This document shows positions 8,385 through 15,926 of a stretch of DNA of 64,000 nt, in pieces (the stretch's first letter is position 1; the number at the start of each line of letters is the position of its first letter). The notes beneath the pieces are model-generated. The model saw only the letters and a program-made list of their open reading frames with translations. It did no database searches and had not been told where the DNA came from. The stretch spans positions 147,827-211,826 of the forward strand of contig JBEBHH010000002.1 in NCBI GenBank assembly GCA_040080965.1, given 5' to 3'. The stretch is from SHZI01 sp040080965. Its GTDB lineage: Bacteria; Pseudomonadota; Gammaproteobacteria; Steroidobacterales; GCA-2729495. Position numbers and translations under genes: made by a program.

Positions 8385-9281
8385 TCACTCTACCTGCAAT
8401 TCGATGACCTTCCGCCGCATCCACCCCATCACCCCGAGGGCGGACCCGAATAGCCAGAGAGCGGATGGAACTGGGACAACCGCGAGGGGGTCGCCGTCGA
8501 TCACCGCCCAAGCGTGAACGTAGTAGTTGGTATCCGGAGGCACTGGCGCATCCATCGCGGCGGAATTCTTCCACCAAATGCCCTGGTATCCCTCCCGCCA
8601 ATGAAATATCCACGCGTCCGTCTCGCTCCAGGCTAAGCCCTCCCAGTAGAACGTCTGCAAGAGGTTGGCGAAGGGCCCGGGATTCTGGAAGCACGACGGG
8701 ATGATTTGAACTCCGCCGTTCACAGGAAACGTGAGGCACTGCCCGCCCAGGCCCGCGGGGTAATAGCCGGCCACATTTCCAAGTGTGTTGTAGAAAAGAT
8801 TGGCCATTTCGTGGGCTGTACTGCCGGCATACAACGTGCCAGCCGCACTAATGTTCCTGCCGTTGTCGGTTTCTCCAACCTGCGAGTCAAGAGAATTGAA
8901 GCTCACTCCATTGACCGGACGAATCGTCGGAAGTCGCCAACCTGTTTGGCCCAGATAAGCAGCACTGTTCATGGCATCAGTCCAGATGAAGGCCGTGTAC
9001 CAGTTCATCTCCCCCTGCGGCCCCAATTCACCGGTATCGATGGAATTGTTACCGTTCACATCTGGATATATGGCGTTTCGCGGCAACCCAAACGACTCGG
9101 TCGCCGCAAGGTTCGCGTCCGCCGTCCAGGTGATATTGAGCGCATTGTCGTAATACGCTTGGTAGTCCGTCCCCCCTGACGTCAGTGGAGCCCGGCCAAG
9201 CAGCGCCGCTTGGGCCGGCCCTCCAAGAACCACGGTGGCCAGAACTGCGGACAGAAGGGCGATACGATCTTGAGCAGCCAC
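8385..9281 (-). CDS. PEP-CTERM/exosortase-sorted Lcl-domain-like protein
   Basis: About 298 residues. Signal peptide to about residue 27 (ending PAQA), a central region with WRLPTI and DGDPLAVV typical of Lcl/DUF1566-like folds, and a C-terminal sorting tail VPVPSALWLFGSALGVMGW followed by MRRK, the VPxP-type PEP-CTERM signal cut by exosortase. GTG at 9281 has AGGAG 6 bases upstream; an ATG at 9287 sits directly against the SD and is less likely. No exosortase is in the window, so sorting depends on a host enzyme. The product is probably exported to the cell surface or matrix. Confidence 0.85.
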   Translation of the reverse strand: MAAQDRIALLSAVLATVVLGGPAQAALLGRAPLTSGGTDYQAYYDNALNITWTADANLAATESFGLPRNAIYPDVNGNNSIDTGELGPQGEMNWYTAFIWTDAMNSAAYLGQTGWRLPTIRPVNGVSFNSLDSQVGETDNGRNISAAGTLYAGSTAHEMANLFYNTLGNVAGYYPAGLGGQCLTFPVNGGVQIIPSCFQNPGPFANLLQTFYWEGLAWSETDAWIFHWREGYQGIWWKNSAAMDAPVPPDTNYYVHAWAVIDGDPLAVVPVPSALWLFGSALGVMGWMRRKVIELQVE

Positions 9282-9449
9282 GGGCATCTCCTTTGCAGAT
9301 GTGCCGGGTCAGGCCTTGGCCGGGTGTTGACGCACCCGCCGAGGCCGATTCGTTTTGCCAATCCTACTGCCGCGTCCCAGATCACAATGGCGGACTTAAC
9401 CTATGGGGGCCATTCTCGAGGGCACAACTCGAGAAGAACCGCGGGGACA

Positions 9450-9542
9450 GGGTGCAGCCAGGGTGCAGTACCCCACACAAACCGTCACAACTCGACATTT
9501 CTTGCACACAGGCCAAAACCCCTACAGCATAAGGCTTTCAGC
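9450..9542 (+). other. Right arm: putative integrase arm-type binding sites
   Basis: Tandem GGGTGCAG at 9450-9457 and 9461-9468 (again 11 bp apart) and TAAGGCTTTCAGC at 9530-9542, the same motifs and orientation as at 2915-2987. They lie in the 303 bp of non-coding DNA between the PEP-CTERM gene and attR. The rest of that stretch shows only a short palindrome, CTCGAG-N7-CTCGAG, near 9415-9433. Confidence 0.6.
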
Positions 9543-9584
9543 GGCGTTGAGTTGTGCAGCGCGGTGCGCAAAAACACCGGTTGC

Positions 9585-9643
9585 CGGACTCAAAATCCGT
9601 TGGTGGTGACACCGTGTGGGTTCAAGTCCCTCTCCCGGCACCA
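9585..9643 (+). repeat. attR: partial tRNA-Leu 3' duplicate
   Basis: 59-bp perfect copy of tRNA-Leu from the anticodon stem to CCA. The 5' half of a tRNA is absent upstream, so this copy is not functional. It marks the chromosome-distal junction of the island. Confidence 0.95.
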
Positions 9644-9668
9644 TTTCTTTCCTGCTCAGGCCAGTGCA

Positions 9669-10430
9669 TCAGCTGCGTTCACTGGCGTCCGCGCCGCGCT
9701 GAATGACCCGTCCCGAGCCCATCGACCGGGTCGACAGCTGCGTGGGCGTCGTGCGGAGGCGCACGTTCCCGGAGCCGAACATGGAAATCTCGGCATCGCC
9801 GGTGGGTGCAACGTCAGCATCGCCACTGCCGAAGATGCTGACATCCAGGTCGACGGTCTTGAGGTCGGCCAGCTCGGCCTCGCCAGAACCAAAGATCCGC
9901 AGCTCCAGCCTCTCGACGGAGCCACTTCCCCGCACGGTTCCACTGCCGCGGACATCGATCTCGATGGCCTCCTGGGACAAATTCATCAGGTTCAGGCTGC
10001 CGCTCCCGTTGAGGGCGACGCTGCGCAGCTCGGGCCCCTGCACTCGAACCTCGATCGAGGACTTGCCGGAAGATCGCAAGGACCCGGCGAAGAAGATGTG
10101 GCCCCGGTCGATGCGCAGCTGGTCCACGCTGCCCTGCCGGCCCTTGACGGTCACGCGCCAGTCGGGCGCCGGCTCGTAGGAAACAAAACCGGGAATGTCG
10201 ATCTCGACGGCGTCGCCGTTGGTCCAGGCCATCTCGCGGGTCACCAGGTCCCCCGAGTCGGTGAAGGGGCTACGTTCCGCCCACGGGCCGTGGGACGAGT
10301 CCCACCAGCCGTCGTCACCGGGCGGTCCGATCCACATGCCGTCTTCAGGGCTCAGCATGCTGGCCACCGAAAGGCTTAATGCCGAAATTGCCAGCCCGGC
10401 ACACGCAACTACAACGAGCGACTTCGCCAT
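9669..10430 (-). CDS. DUF2807 (GIN-domain-like) exported protein
   Basis: 253 residues starting MAKSLVVVACAGLAISAL, a signal-peptide or anchor helix. The C-terminal half is a repetitive beta-helix with recurring G-S-G turns (NGSGSLNLMNL, RGSGTVRGSG, FGSGEAELADL, FGSGDADV, FGSGNVRL), characteristic of DUF2807 head-GIN domains. The frame continues upstream to 10832, but that part overlaps the next gene and is not protein-like. It is third in the PadR-DUF1700-DUF2807 operon. An envelope location is likely; the function is unknown. Confidence 0.9.
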   Translation of the reverse strand: MAKSLVVVACAGLAISALSLSVASMLSPEDGMWIGPPGDDGWWDSSHGPWAERSPFTDSGDLVTREMAWTNGDAVEIDIPGFVSYEPAPDWRVTVKGRQGSVDQLRIDRGHIFFAGSLRSSGKSSIEVRVQGPELRSVALNGSGSLNLMNLSQEAIEIDVRGSGTVRGSGSVERLELRIFGSGEAELADLKTVDLDVSIFGSGDADVAPTGDAEISMFGSGNVRLRTTPTQLSTRSMGSGRVIQRGADASERS

Positions 10431-10462
10431 GATCGATCTCCTCTCGTAACACCGAGGCCCAG

Positions 10463-11035
10463 TCAGGTAAGTCCGTCCGCCGGCTTGATGACCTGGTAGT
10501 GGAGGCGCGCGTAGCTGGTCAGGATCGCCAGCACGCCTTCCAGTCCAAGGAGCAGCAGGGCACCCGCCCCGATACCCCCTGTTACCAGCCCGACACCTGC
10601 CAGGATGACGCTGGCCGTCCGGTTCCAGCTTTCGAAGGACGGTGCCCACAGGGGACTCGCAAAGAGCGCGAGTCCCGCAACGACGACGGCGAAGACGACA
10701 ACGCCGATCACGAAGGCAATCACCCCCAGGACGAACAGCACTGGCAGCAGGATGATCAGGTCGACCGCAACCAGCCCGCAGACAGCGACGATCGCCGCAA
10801 AGAAATTGGCCGGCGTGCGACGGGACTGCCACCGTTTCAGCCCCGACTCGGCGCGCAATTCCCGGACGAGGCGCGCCGGATCCCCAAGCGCGGCAGCGAT
10901 TTCCGCGTCATTGCGACCAGCGGCACGCCCCTCGCTGAAGTGCGCGGAGTAGTCGGCCACGATTTCATCAATCTCCGCCGCCGGCAGCCCCCGGAGGGCG
11001 GTGCGTAGCTCAGCCAGGAAATCATCGCGGTTCAT
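10463..11035 (-). CDS. DUF1700 / HAAS-domain membrane protein
   Basis: 190 residues. The N-terminal 70 residues (NRDDFLAELRTALRGLPAAE, then DYSAHFSEGRAAGRNDAEIA and LGDPARLVRELRAE) are the HAAS/DUF1700 domain, followed by four hydrophobic segments (about residues 80-175). HAAS proteins are usually encoded next to PadR regulators and are thought to be controlled by them. The start overlaps the padR stop by 4 bp. Confidence 0.93.
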   Translation of the reverse strand: MNRDDFLAELRTALRGLPAAEIDEIVADYSAHFSEGRAAGRNDAEIAAALGDPARLVRELRAESGLKRWQSRRTPANFFAAIVAVCGLVAVDLIILLPVLFVLGVIAFVIGVVVFAVVVAGLALFASPLWAPSFESWNRTASVILAGVGLVTGGIGAGALLLLGLEGVLAILTSYARLHYQVIKPADGLT

Positions 11036-11358
11036 AGGCCACCTCCCAGAATTCCGTCAACAGCACGAGTGAAGACTTCCCATTCGGCCCGTTGGGCCGC
11101 AAAGGCCGCCCTGCCGCCGGCGGTTAGCTTGTAGTACTTGCGTGGCGGGCCGCTCGCGGACTCGACCAGGTACGTCTTGACGAGGTCATCGGTTTGCATG
11201 CGGCGCATCAGCGGATAAATCGTCCCCTCGCCCATGCCGATGCTCTCCGCAAGGCTGCTGGCGATCTCATAGGCATAGCTGTCCCGGCGGGACAGCAGTG
11301 CGAGGACACACAAGTCCAGTACGCCCTTCTTGAGCTGAATCTGGTCTGACTCGGCCAC
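11032..11358 (-). CDS. PadR-family transcriptional regulator
   Basis: 108 residues starting at GTG 11358, preceded by AGGGCAGGG at good spacing. QIQLKKGVLDLCVLALLSRRD and GEGTIYPLMRRMQTD form the PadR winged helix; RKYYKLTAGGRAAF is the wing end. The frame is open to a GTG at 11397, but that codon lies inside the -10/-35 region described for 11386-11419, so the shorter form is preferred. It probably represses its own operon in response to an unknown ligand or membrane stress. Confidence 0.93.
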   Translation of the reverse strand: MAESDQIQLKKGVLDLCVLALLSRRDSYAYEIASSLAESIGMGEGTIYPLMRRMQTDDLVKTYLVESASGPPRKYYKLTAGGRAAFAAQRAEWEVFTRAVDGILGGGL

Positions 11359-11385
11359 GGAACCCTGCCCTGATGATTTCAGAGC

Positions 11386-11419
11386 ATTGTATTGCACAGT
11401 ACCTTGCGTTACAAGGTAC
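11386..11419 (-). promoter_or_regulatory. padR operon promoter with palindromic operator
   Basis: Read leftward: -35 TTGTAA (11409-11414), 17-bp spacer, -10 TACAAT (11386-11391). A perfect inverted repeat GTACCTTG-N5-CAAGGTAC (11399-11419) covers the -35 box and spacer. This is a likely autoregulatory PadR operator, which is inference. Confidence 0.65.
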
Positions 11420-11460
11420 CTGGCGCAAGAATTTTCCCGGCCTTCGAGCCCCTGCGTCCT

Positions 11461-13488
11461 TCAGAGCCCGGCAGCCAGCTCCGAGGCCTGCCTGATGGCC
11501 CGCTTGGCATCCAGCTCGGTTGCCACGTCGGCACCCCCGACCAGGTGCGTCGTGATGCCCGCCGCCTGGAGGGGCGCCAGCAACTCCCGCAGCGGCTCCT
11601 GGCCAGTGCACAGCACGATATTGTCCACCGCCAGTACCTGCCGCTCCCCGTCGATGCTGATGTGCAGGCCCGCGTCGTCGATGCCCTCGTAGGTCACGCC
11701 GGCCAGCATCTGTACCCGCTTCATCTTGAGGGCGGCGCGGTGAATCCAGCCCGTGGTCTTGCCGAGGCCCGCGCCCGGCTTACCGGACTTCCGCTGCAGG
11801 AGATACACGTCACGCACGGGTGGCGTCACGACAGCCTTCACGCCCGCCACGCCGCCTCGGGCGGTGGCAGGGTCCTGCACGCCCCACTCCGCCAGCCAGG
11901 CCGGCAGGTCCAGCGTCGGAGAATGCCCGTCCTGGACGAGGAACTCGGCAACATCGAAGCCGATGCCACCGGCACCGACGATCGCGACCCGCCTGCCAAC
12001 CGGCCTGCCGTGCAGGACCACGTCGACGTAGGAGAGAACGCGGGGATGGTCCTGACCGGGAATGCCCGGGTCACGCGGCGTGACGCCAGTGGCGAGTACG
12101 ACGTCATCGAACGCGGCCTGGATCAGCTCGTCGGCTGTAACGCGCTTGTTGAGCATCACGGGGACGCCGAGGCTGGCCAGCCGCTCGTGGAAGTAGCGCA
12201 GCGTCTCGTGGAACTCCTCCTTGCCCGGGATCCGCCTGGCCATATTGAACTGGCCGCCGATCTCGCCGGCTGATTCGAACAGCTGCACCCCGTGGCCGCG
12301 CCCCGCCAGCACGGTGGCGGCCGCGAGGCCCGCCGGGCCGGCGCCGACCACCGCGATCCTCTTCTTCGTTGCGGCCGGGAGGTAGTTCAGTTCCGTCTCG
12401 TGGCAGGCCCGGGGATTCACCAGGCAACTCGCCACCTCCTTCACGAAAGCGTGATCCAGGCAGGCCTGGTTGCACGCGATGCAGGTATTGATCTCCGCCG
12501 CGCGGCCCGCAGCCGCCTTGTTGACGAATTCCGGGTCGGCCAGCAGCGGCCGGGCCATGGACACCATGTCGGCGTCGCCAGAGGCCAGGATCCGCTCAGC
12601 CACGTCAGGCGTGTTGATGCGGTTGGTCGTGCAGAGGGGAATGGATACCTCGCCCTTCAGCTTCCGCGTCACCCAGGCAAAGGCGGCCCGGGGCACGGAC
12701 GTTGCAATGGTAGGCACCCGGGCCTCGTGCCAGCCGATGCCCGTATTGATGATGCTGGCACCGGCCCGCTCGATGGCCTTCGCGAGCGTCACCACCTCGT
12801 CCCAGGACTGGCCGTCCGGGATCAGGTCCAGCATGGAAAGCCGGTAGATAATGATGAAGTCGCGGCCCACCGCCTCCCTGGCGCGGGTGACGATCTCGAC
12901 GGGCAGCTGCATCCGGTTGGTGAAGCTGCCACCCCACTTGTCCGTCCGCTGGTTGGTGTGGGTGACGAGGAACTGGTTGATGAGGTAGCCCTCGGAGCCC
13001 ATCACCTCCACGCCGTCATAACCGGCTTCCCGGGCCAGGGCCGCGCACCGGACGAATCCCCTGATCTGCCGCTCGACGCCCGCCGTCGACAGCGCCCGGG
13101 GCTTGAACGGCGTGATGGGCGACTGGATGTGCGAGGCGCCGACGGACAGCGGGTGGTAGCCGTAGCGCCCCGCGTGCAGGATCTGGAGGGCGACCTTTCC
13201 GCCTCCGGCGTGCACGGCGTCGGTGATCGGCCGATGGGACCGCGCGGCCGCGTGGGACGCCAGCCGGGAGGCAAACGGCAGTAGCCAGCCCTCGATGTTG
13301 GGCGCGAAGCCGCCAGTCACCATCAGGCCCACGCCACCCCGCGCCCGTTCCGCAAAGTAGGCTGCCAGCCTCGGGAAGTTATTGGCCCGATCCTCGAGAC
13401 CCGTGTGCATGGAACCCATCAGCACGCGGTTGCGGAGCGTGGTGAATCCCAGGTCAAGCGGCTCGAGAAGGTGCGGGTAAGCGGTCAA
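11461..13488 (-). CDS. fadH: NADPH-dependent 2,4-dienoyl-CoA reductase
   Basis: 675 residues from TTG 13488 (AGGGAG upstream); E. coli FadH has 672. N-terminal TIM barrel of the old yellow enzyme type (PLDLGFTTLRNRVLMGSMHT; HAGRYGYHP; VEVMGSEGYLINQF), the 4Fe-4S cluster Cys pattern C-x2-C-x3-C-x11-C (CIACNQAC onward), then FAD (VVGAGPAGLAAA) and NADPH (VGAGGIGFDVAEF) Rossmann folds. It reduces 2,4-dienoyl-CoA intermediates in beta-oxidation of unsaturated fatty acids. The open frame upstream of the TTG lacks FadH similarity. Confidence 0.97.
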   Translation of the reverse strand: MTAYPHLLEPLDLGFTTLRNRVLMGSMHTGLEDRANNFPRLAAYFAERARGGVGLMVTGGFAPNIEGWLLPFASRLASHAAARSHRPITDAVHAGGGKVALQILHAGRYGYHPLSVGASHIQSPITPFKPRALSTAGVERQIRGFVRCAALAREAGYDGVEVMGSEGYLINQFLVTHTNQRTDKWGGSFTNRMQLPVEIVTRAREAVGRDFIIIYRLSMLDLIPDGQSWDEVVTLAKAIERAGASIINTGIGWHEARVPTIATSVPRAAFAWVTRKLKGEVSIPLCTTNRINTPDVAERILASGDADMVSMARPLLADPEFVNKAAAGRAAEINTCIACNQACLDHAFVKEVASCLVNPRACHETELNYLPAATKKRIAVVGAGPAGLAAATVLAGRGHGVQLFESAGEIGGQFNMARRIPGKEEFHETLRYFHERLASLGVPVMLNKRVTADELIQAAFDDVVLATGVTPRDPGIPGQDHPRVLSYVDVVLHGRPVGRRVAIVGAGGIGFDVAEFLVQDGHSPTLDLPAWLAEWGVQDPATARGGVAGVKAVVTPPVRDVYLLQRKSGKPGAGLGKTTGWIHRAALKMKRVQMLAGVTYEGIDDAGLHISIDGERQVLAVDNIVLCTGQEPLRELLAPLQAAGITTHLVGGADVATELDAKRAIRQASELAAGL

Positions 13489-13504
13489 GGCAAGTTCTCC
13501 CTGT

Positions 13505-14320
13505 TCAACTGCCGAGGCGTCGTGGCAGGAAGGGCAACTCGGGCTGGTCGGGATTGCGCGGCGCGTTGCGCCGGACGGCGATCCGCTGGTTGCGACCGGC
13601 AATGACCCGCCGCTGCCACTTGCGTTCCGCGGCCAGCGCCTCGGCCTCCGTGCCGTGCCAGCCTTCCTGCAGCAGCAGCTTGGCCGCGGCGACGGCGTCA
13701 GGGGAACGCGTGGCAATCTCGCCGGCCAGCGCCCTCGCCTGCTCCAGCGGTGTTTCGGTCACGTGGGTCACGAGGCCGAGCAAGTGTGCCTCGGTTCCCG
13801 ACAGGACGCGGCCCGTCATGGCGAGCTCCTTGGCCACATCAATCGGCACCAGCTCACGCAGCAGTGCCGCGCCACCCATGTCGGGAACCAGCCCCCATTT
13901 GATCTCCATGACGGAGAGCCGTGCGGCGGGCGTCGCGATGCGGATGTCCGCCCCCAGGGCGAGCTGCAGGCCCGCGCCGAAGCAGTTCCCATGGATCGCG
14001 GCAATCACCGGCGCCGGCACGTCGCGCCAGGCCATGCTCCAGTCCTGGAATCGATTGCGCGACGGTGAAAGGAGCGCCGCGAAGCCCACCGCCGCGGCCG
14101 CGGGACTGCCGAGCACGGACTTCACGTCGAGCCCGGCGCAGAAGGAGGGGCCTTCCCCGTGGAGGATGATCGCCCGAACCTGCCGGTCCTTCCGCAGCCG
14201 GCGGGCGGCCCGGCGCACGGCGTCGAGCATGCGGAAGTCCATGCCGTTGTGCTGCTCCGCCCGCGTGAGGCAGACCAGAGCAACGGGTCCGTCGATGTCG
14301 ATGCGGACCCGCTCTTTCAC
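13505..14320 (-). CDS. Enoyl-CoA hydratase/isomerase (crotonase) family protein
   Basis: 271 residues from GTG 14320 (VKERVRIDIDGPVALVCL). Crotonase oxyanion-hole motifs are SFCAGLDVKSVL and HGNCFGAGLQLALGADIRIA; VMEIKWGLVPDMGG follows. The second catalytic Glu position of classic hydratases appears as D in VPDMGG, so the reaction could be an isomerase or hydrolase variant. It is 16 bp upstream of fadH and co-directional, so a shared fatty-acid role is likely. Confidence 0.93.
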   Translation of the reverse strand: MKERVRIDIDGPVALVCLTRAEQHNGMDFRMLDAVRRAARRLRKDRQVRAIILHGEGPSFCAGLDVKSVLGSPAAAAVGFAALLSPSRNRFQDWSMAWRDVPAPVIAAIHGNCFGAGLQLALGADIRIATPAARLSVMEIKWGLVPDMGGAALLRELVPIDVAKELAMTGRVLSGTEAHLLGLVTHVTETPLEQARALAGEIATRSPDAVAAAKLLLQEGWHGTEAEALAAERKWQRRVIAGRNQRIAVRRNAPRNPDQPELPFLPRRLGS

Positions 14321-14349
14321 GGGGTAACTCCACGACAGGCGCTCAGGAC

Positions 14350-14375
14350 AGTGTCGACCTGCATGGGCCGACACT
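14350..14375. promoter_or_regulatory. Inverted repeat in echA-bchF divergent spacer
   Basis: Perfect AGTGTCG-N12-CGACACT. The TGT and ACA inside it are 16 bases apart, not the 12 of a PpsR box, so a different regulator is possible. It lies in the 104-bp spacer between the leftward crotonase gene and bchF. Confidence 0.4.
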
Positions 14376-14407
14376 AGGCCGACATGTCTGGCCTGTCCAG
14401 TGGAGGC

Positions 14408-14425
14408 TGTTATATAAATTCGCCA
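14408..14425 (+). promoter_or_regulatory. Imperfect PpsR-like box over the bchF -10 element
   Basis: TGT-N12-CCA, one base off TGT-N12-ACA, covering TATATA (14411-14416). It ends on the A of the bchF ATG. The same CCA variant occurs in the second bchC box. No clear -35 is visible and no SD stands at normal distance (GGAGG is 18 bases upstream of ATG). Confidence 0.4.
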
Positions 14426-14913
14426 TGGCGCGACGTCCACCACTCTATACACCGGAGGAACGGCAGCGCCGCGATGCCTCCGTGTGGACTATCGTCCAGG
14501 GCGTCCTCGCCCCGGTGCAGCTACTGATCGTCGTGATCAGCACCTGGCTCGTACTGCGCTACCTGAACACGGGCGACGGCTGGCTGATCGCGACGATCTC
14601 GATTGTCGTGAAGACCCTGGTCCTCTACGCGATCATGATCACCGGCTCCATCTGGGAGAAGGAGATCTTCGGGTGCTACCTCTTCGCCCGGCCCTTCTTC
14701 TGGGAGGATGTGTTCAGCATGCTGGTGCTGGCGCTGCACACGGCCTACCTGGTCGCCCTGATCACGGGTGCCCTCGGCCTGCGGGGCCAGATGTACCTGG
14801 CCCTGGCCGGATACGCCGCCTACGCCATCAATGCCACCCAGTTCCTGCTGAAGCTCCGGGCGGCACGCCGCCAGGAGCGGGAGGACGCCCTGCTGGCTAC
14901 TGACCGACTGTAA
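14425..14913 (+). CDS. bchF: 2-vinyl bacteriochlorophyllide hydratase
   Basis: Hydrates the C3 vinyl group during bacteriochlorophyll a synthesis. 162 residues with the BchF signatures PLYTPEERQRRDASVW, IVVKTLVLYAIMITGSIWEKE and FFWEDVFSMLVLALHTAYL; four membrane helices are apparent. It is first of bchF-C-X-Y-Z. Its stop codon overlaps the first PpsR box of the bchC promoter, so bchC has its own promoter besides possible read-through. Confidence 0.96.
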   Translation: MARRPPLYTPEERQRRDASVWTIVQGVLAPVQLLIVVISTWLVLRYLNTGDGWLIATISIVVKTLVLYAIMITGSIWEKEIFGCYLFARPFFWEDVFSMLVLALHTAYLVALITGALGLRGQMYLALAGYAAYAINATQFLLKLRAARRQEREDALLATDRL

Positions 14914-14952
14914 GGATGCATTGACACACGGGCCTGTCAGCGTAGAGTTCCA
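14909..14952 (+). promoter_or_regulatory. bchC promoter with two PpsR/CrtJ boxes 8 bp apart
   Basis: Box 1 is TGT-N12-ACA (14909-14926) and ends exactly in the -35 TTGACA (14921-14926). Box 2 is TGT-N12-CCA (14935-14952), one mismatch, and spans the -10 TAGAGT (14943-14948; 16-bp spacer). The gap between boxes is 8 bp. This is the arrangement known for CrtJ at R. capsulatus bchC. ppsR is encoded at 36637-38073. Confidence 0.8.
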
Positions 14953-14984
14953 CCGGGTAACCGCCACCAAGAGCTCGGGCCACC

Positions 14985-15926
14985 GTGAACACGACCGCCG
15001 TCGTGCTGGAACAGCCTGAACGTCTCGTCTTCCGCGAACTCGACCTGAACGAGCCGGGAGATGAGGACATCGTCGTCGATATTCACTGGAGCGGGATCAG
15101 CACCGGCACCGAGCGCCTGCTGTGGACCGGGCGCATGCCGGCCTTTCCCGGCATGGGCTACCCGCTGGTTCCGGGGTACGAGTCCGTGGGCCGGGTGGCC
15201 AGTGCCGGGACCCGGTCCGGGCGTCAGGCCGGGGAGCACGTCTTCGTCCCGGGCGCCAACTGCTTCGGCCCGGTCCGCGGCCTGTTCGGCGGCGCCGCCT
15301 CCCGGCTGGTGGTCGCCGGTTCCCGCGTCATTCCCCTGCAAGCCGATCTGGGCGAGCAGGCAGTGCTCCTGGCCCTGGCCGCAACGGCCCAGCACGCCAT
15401 CGCGGCGGCCGGTGCCCGGCAACCGGACCTCATCATCGGCCATGGCGTGCTCGGCCGGTTGCTGGCGCGGCTCGCCGTCCTGTCGGGCGGCCCGGCGCCC
15501 GTGGTGTGGGAGCGCAATCCGGAGCGGGCTGTGGGCGCCGAGGGCTACACCGTGGTGGACCCCGGCGCGGATGAGAGGCGCGACTATCGCTCCATCTACG
15601 ACGTGAGCGGCGATTCCGCACTGCTCGACCAGCTCATCGGCCGCCTCGCCCCCGGCGGCGAGATCGTCCTGGCCGGCTTCTACAGCGAGCCCCTCTCCTT
15701 CGCCTTCGCGCCGGCCTTCATGCGCGAGATGCGCCTGCGCGTGGCAGCTGAGTGGCAGCGTCCGGACCTGGAGACGGTCAAGACGCTGGCTGAATCCGGT
15801 CGTCTGTCACTCGACGGACTCATTACCCACCGGGAGCCGGCGGACAGGGCTGATACGGCCTATCGCACGGCGTTTCACGATCCCGCCTGTCTCAAAATGA
15901 TTCTCGACTGGAGAGCAATTCAATGA
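14985..15926 (+). CDS. bchC: Bacteriochlorophyllide a dehydrogenase
   Basis: Oxidises the C3 hydroxyethyl group to acetyl, the last ring step to bacteriochlorophyllide a. 313 residues from GTG 14985. Medium-chain dehydrogenase layout: WSGISTGTERLLWTGRMP, GYPLVPGYESVGRV, then DLIIGHGVLGRLLARLAV as dinucleotide fold. The stop overlaps bchX (ATGA), giving a coupled bchCXYZ operon under the PpsR-box promoter. Confidence 0.97.
   Translation: MNTTAVVLEQPERLVFRELDLNEPGDEDIVVDIHWSGISTGTERLLWTGRMPAFPGMGYPLVPGYESVGRVASAGTRSGRQAGEHVFVPGANCFGPVRGLFGGAASRLVVAGSRVIPLQADLGEQAVLLALAATAQHAIAAAGARQPDLIIGHGVLGRLLARLAVLSGGPAPVVWERNPERAVGAEGYTVVDPGADERRDYRSIYDVSGDSALLDQLIGRLAPGGEIVLAGFYSEPLSFAFAPAFMREMRLRVAAEWQRPDLETVKTLAESGRLSLDGLITHREPADRADTAYRTAFHDPACLKMILDWRAIQ

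Larger units (their letters stand above)
2837..9643. mobile_element. tRNA-Leu integrative genomic island (about 6.7 kb)
   Basis: The region is bounded by a 59-bp perfect direct repeat, the 3' part of tRNA-Leu. A tyrosine integrase lies next to the intact tRNA and reads inward. It then carries coupled small genes with Zn-finger, CHC2-primase and RepA-type ATPase products, followed by two leftward cargo genes with lower GC than the flanks. The plan resembles phage-satellite or integrative mobilisable elements. No structural, portal, terminase, relaxase or conjugation genes are visible, so it is probably mobilised or packaged with outside help, or immobile. Boundaries are firm; the element class is inferred. 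Confidence 0.9.

Noticed and set aside
9585..9643. Second tRNA-Leu gene
   Set aside because: Only the 3' 59 bases are present; no 5' acceptor or D arm precedes it.
9210..10379. 389-codon + frame across attR and the DUF2807 gene
   Set aside because: Runs through tRNA-derived DNA and antisense to a signal-peptide protein; a GC shadow.
13489..13716. N-terminal extension of FadH
   Set aside because: Overlaps the crotonase gene and has no similarity; TTG 13488 with SD matches the FadH start.
14350..14375. PpsR box in AGTGTCG-N12-CGACACT
   Set aside because: TGT and ACA are 16, not 12, bases apart; kept only as an unassigned inverted repeat.
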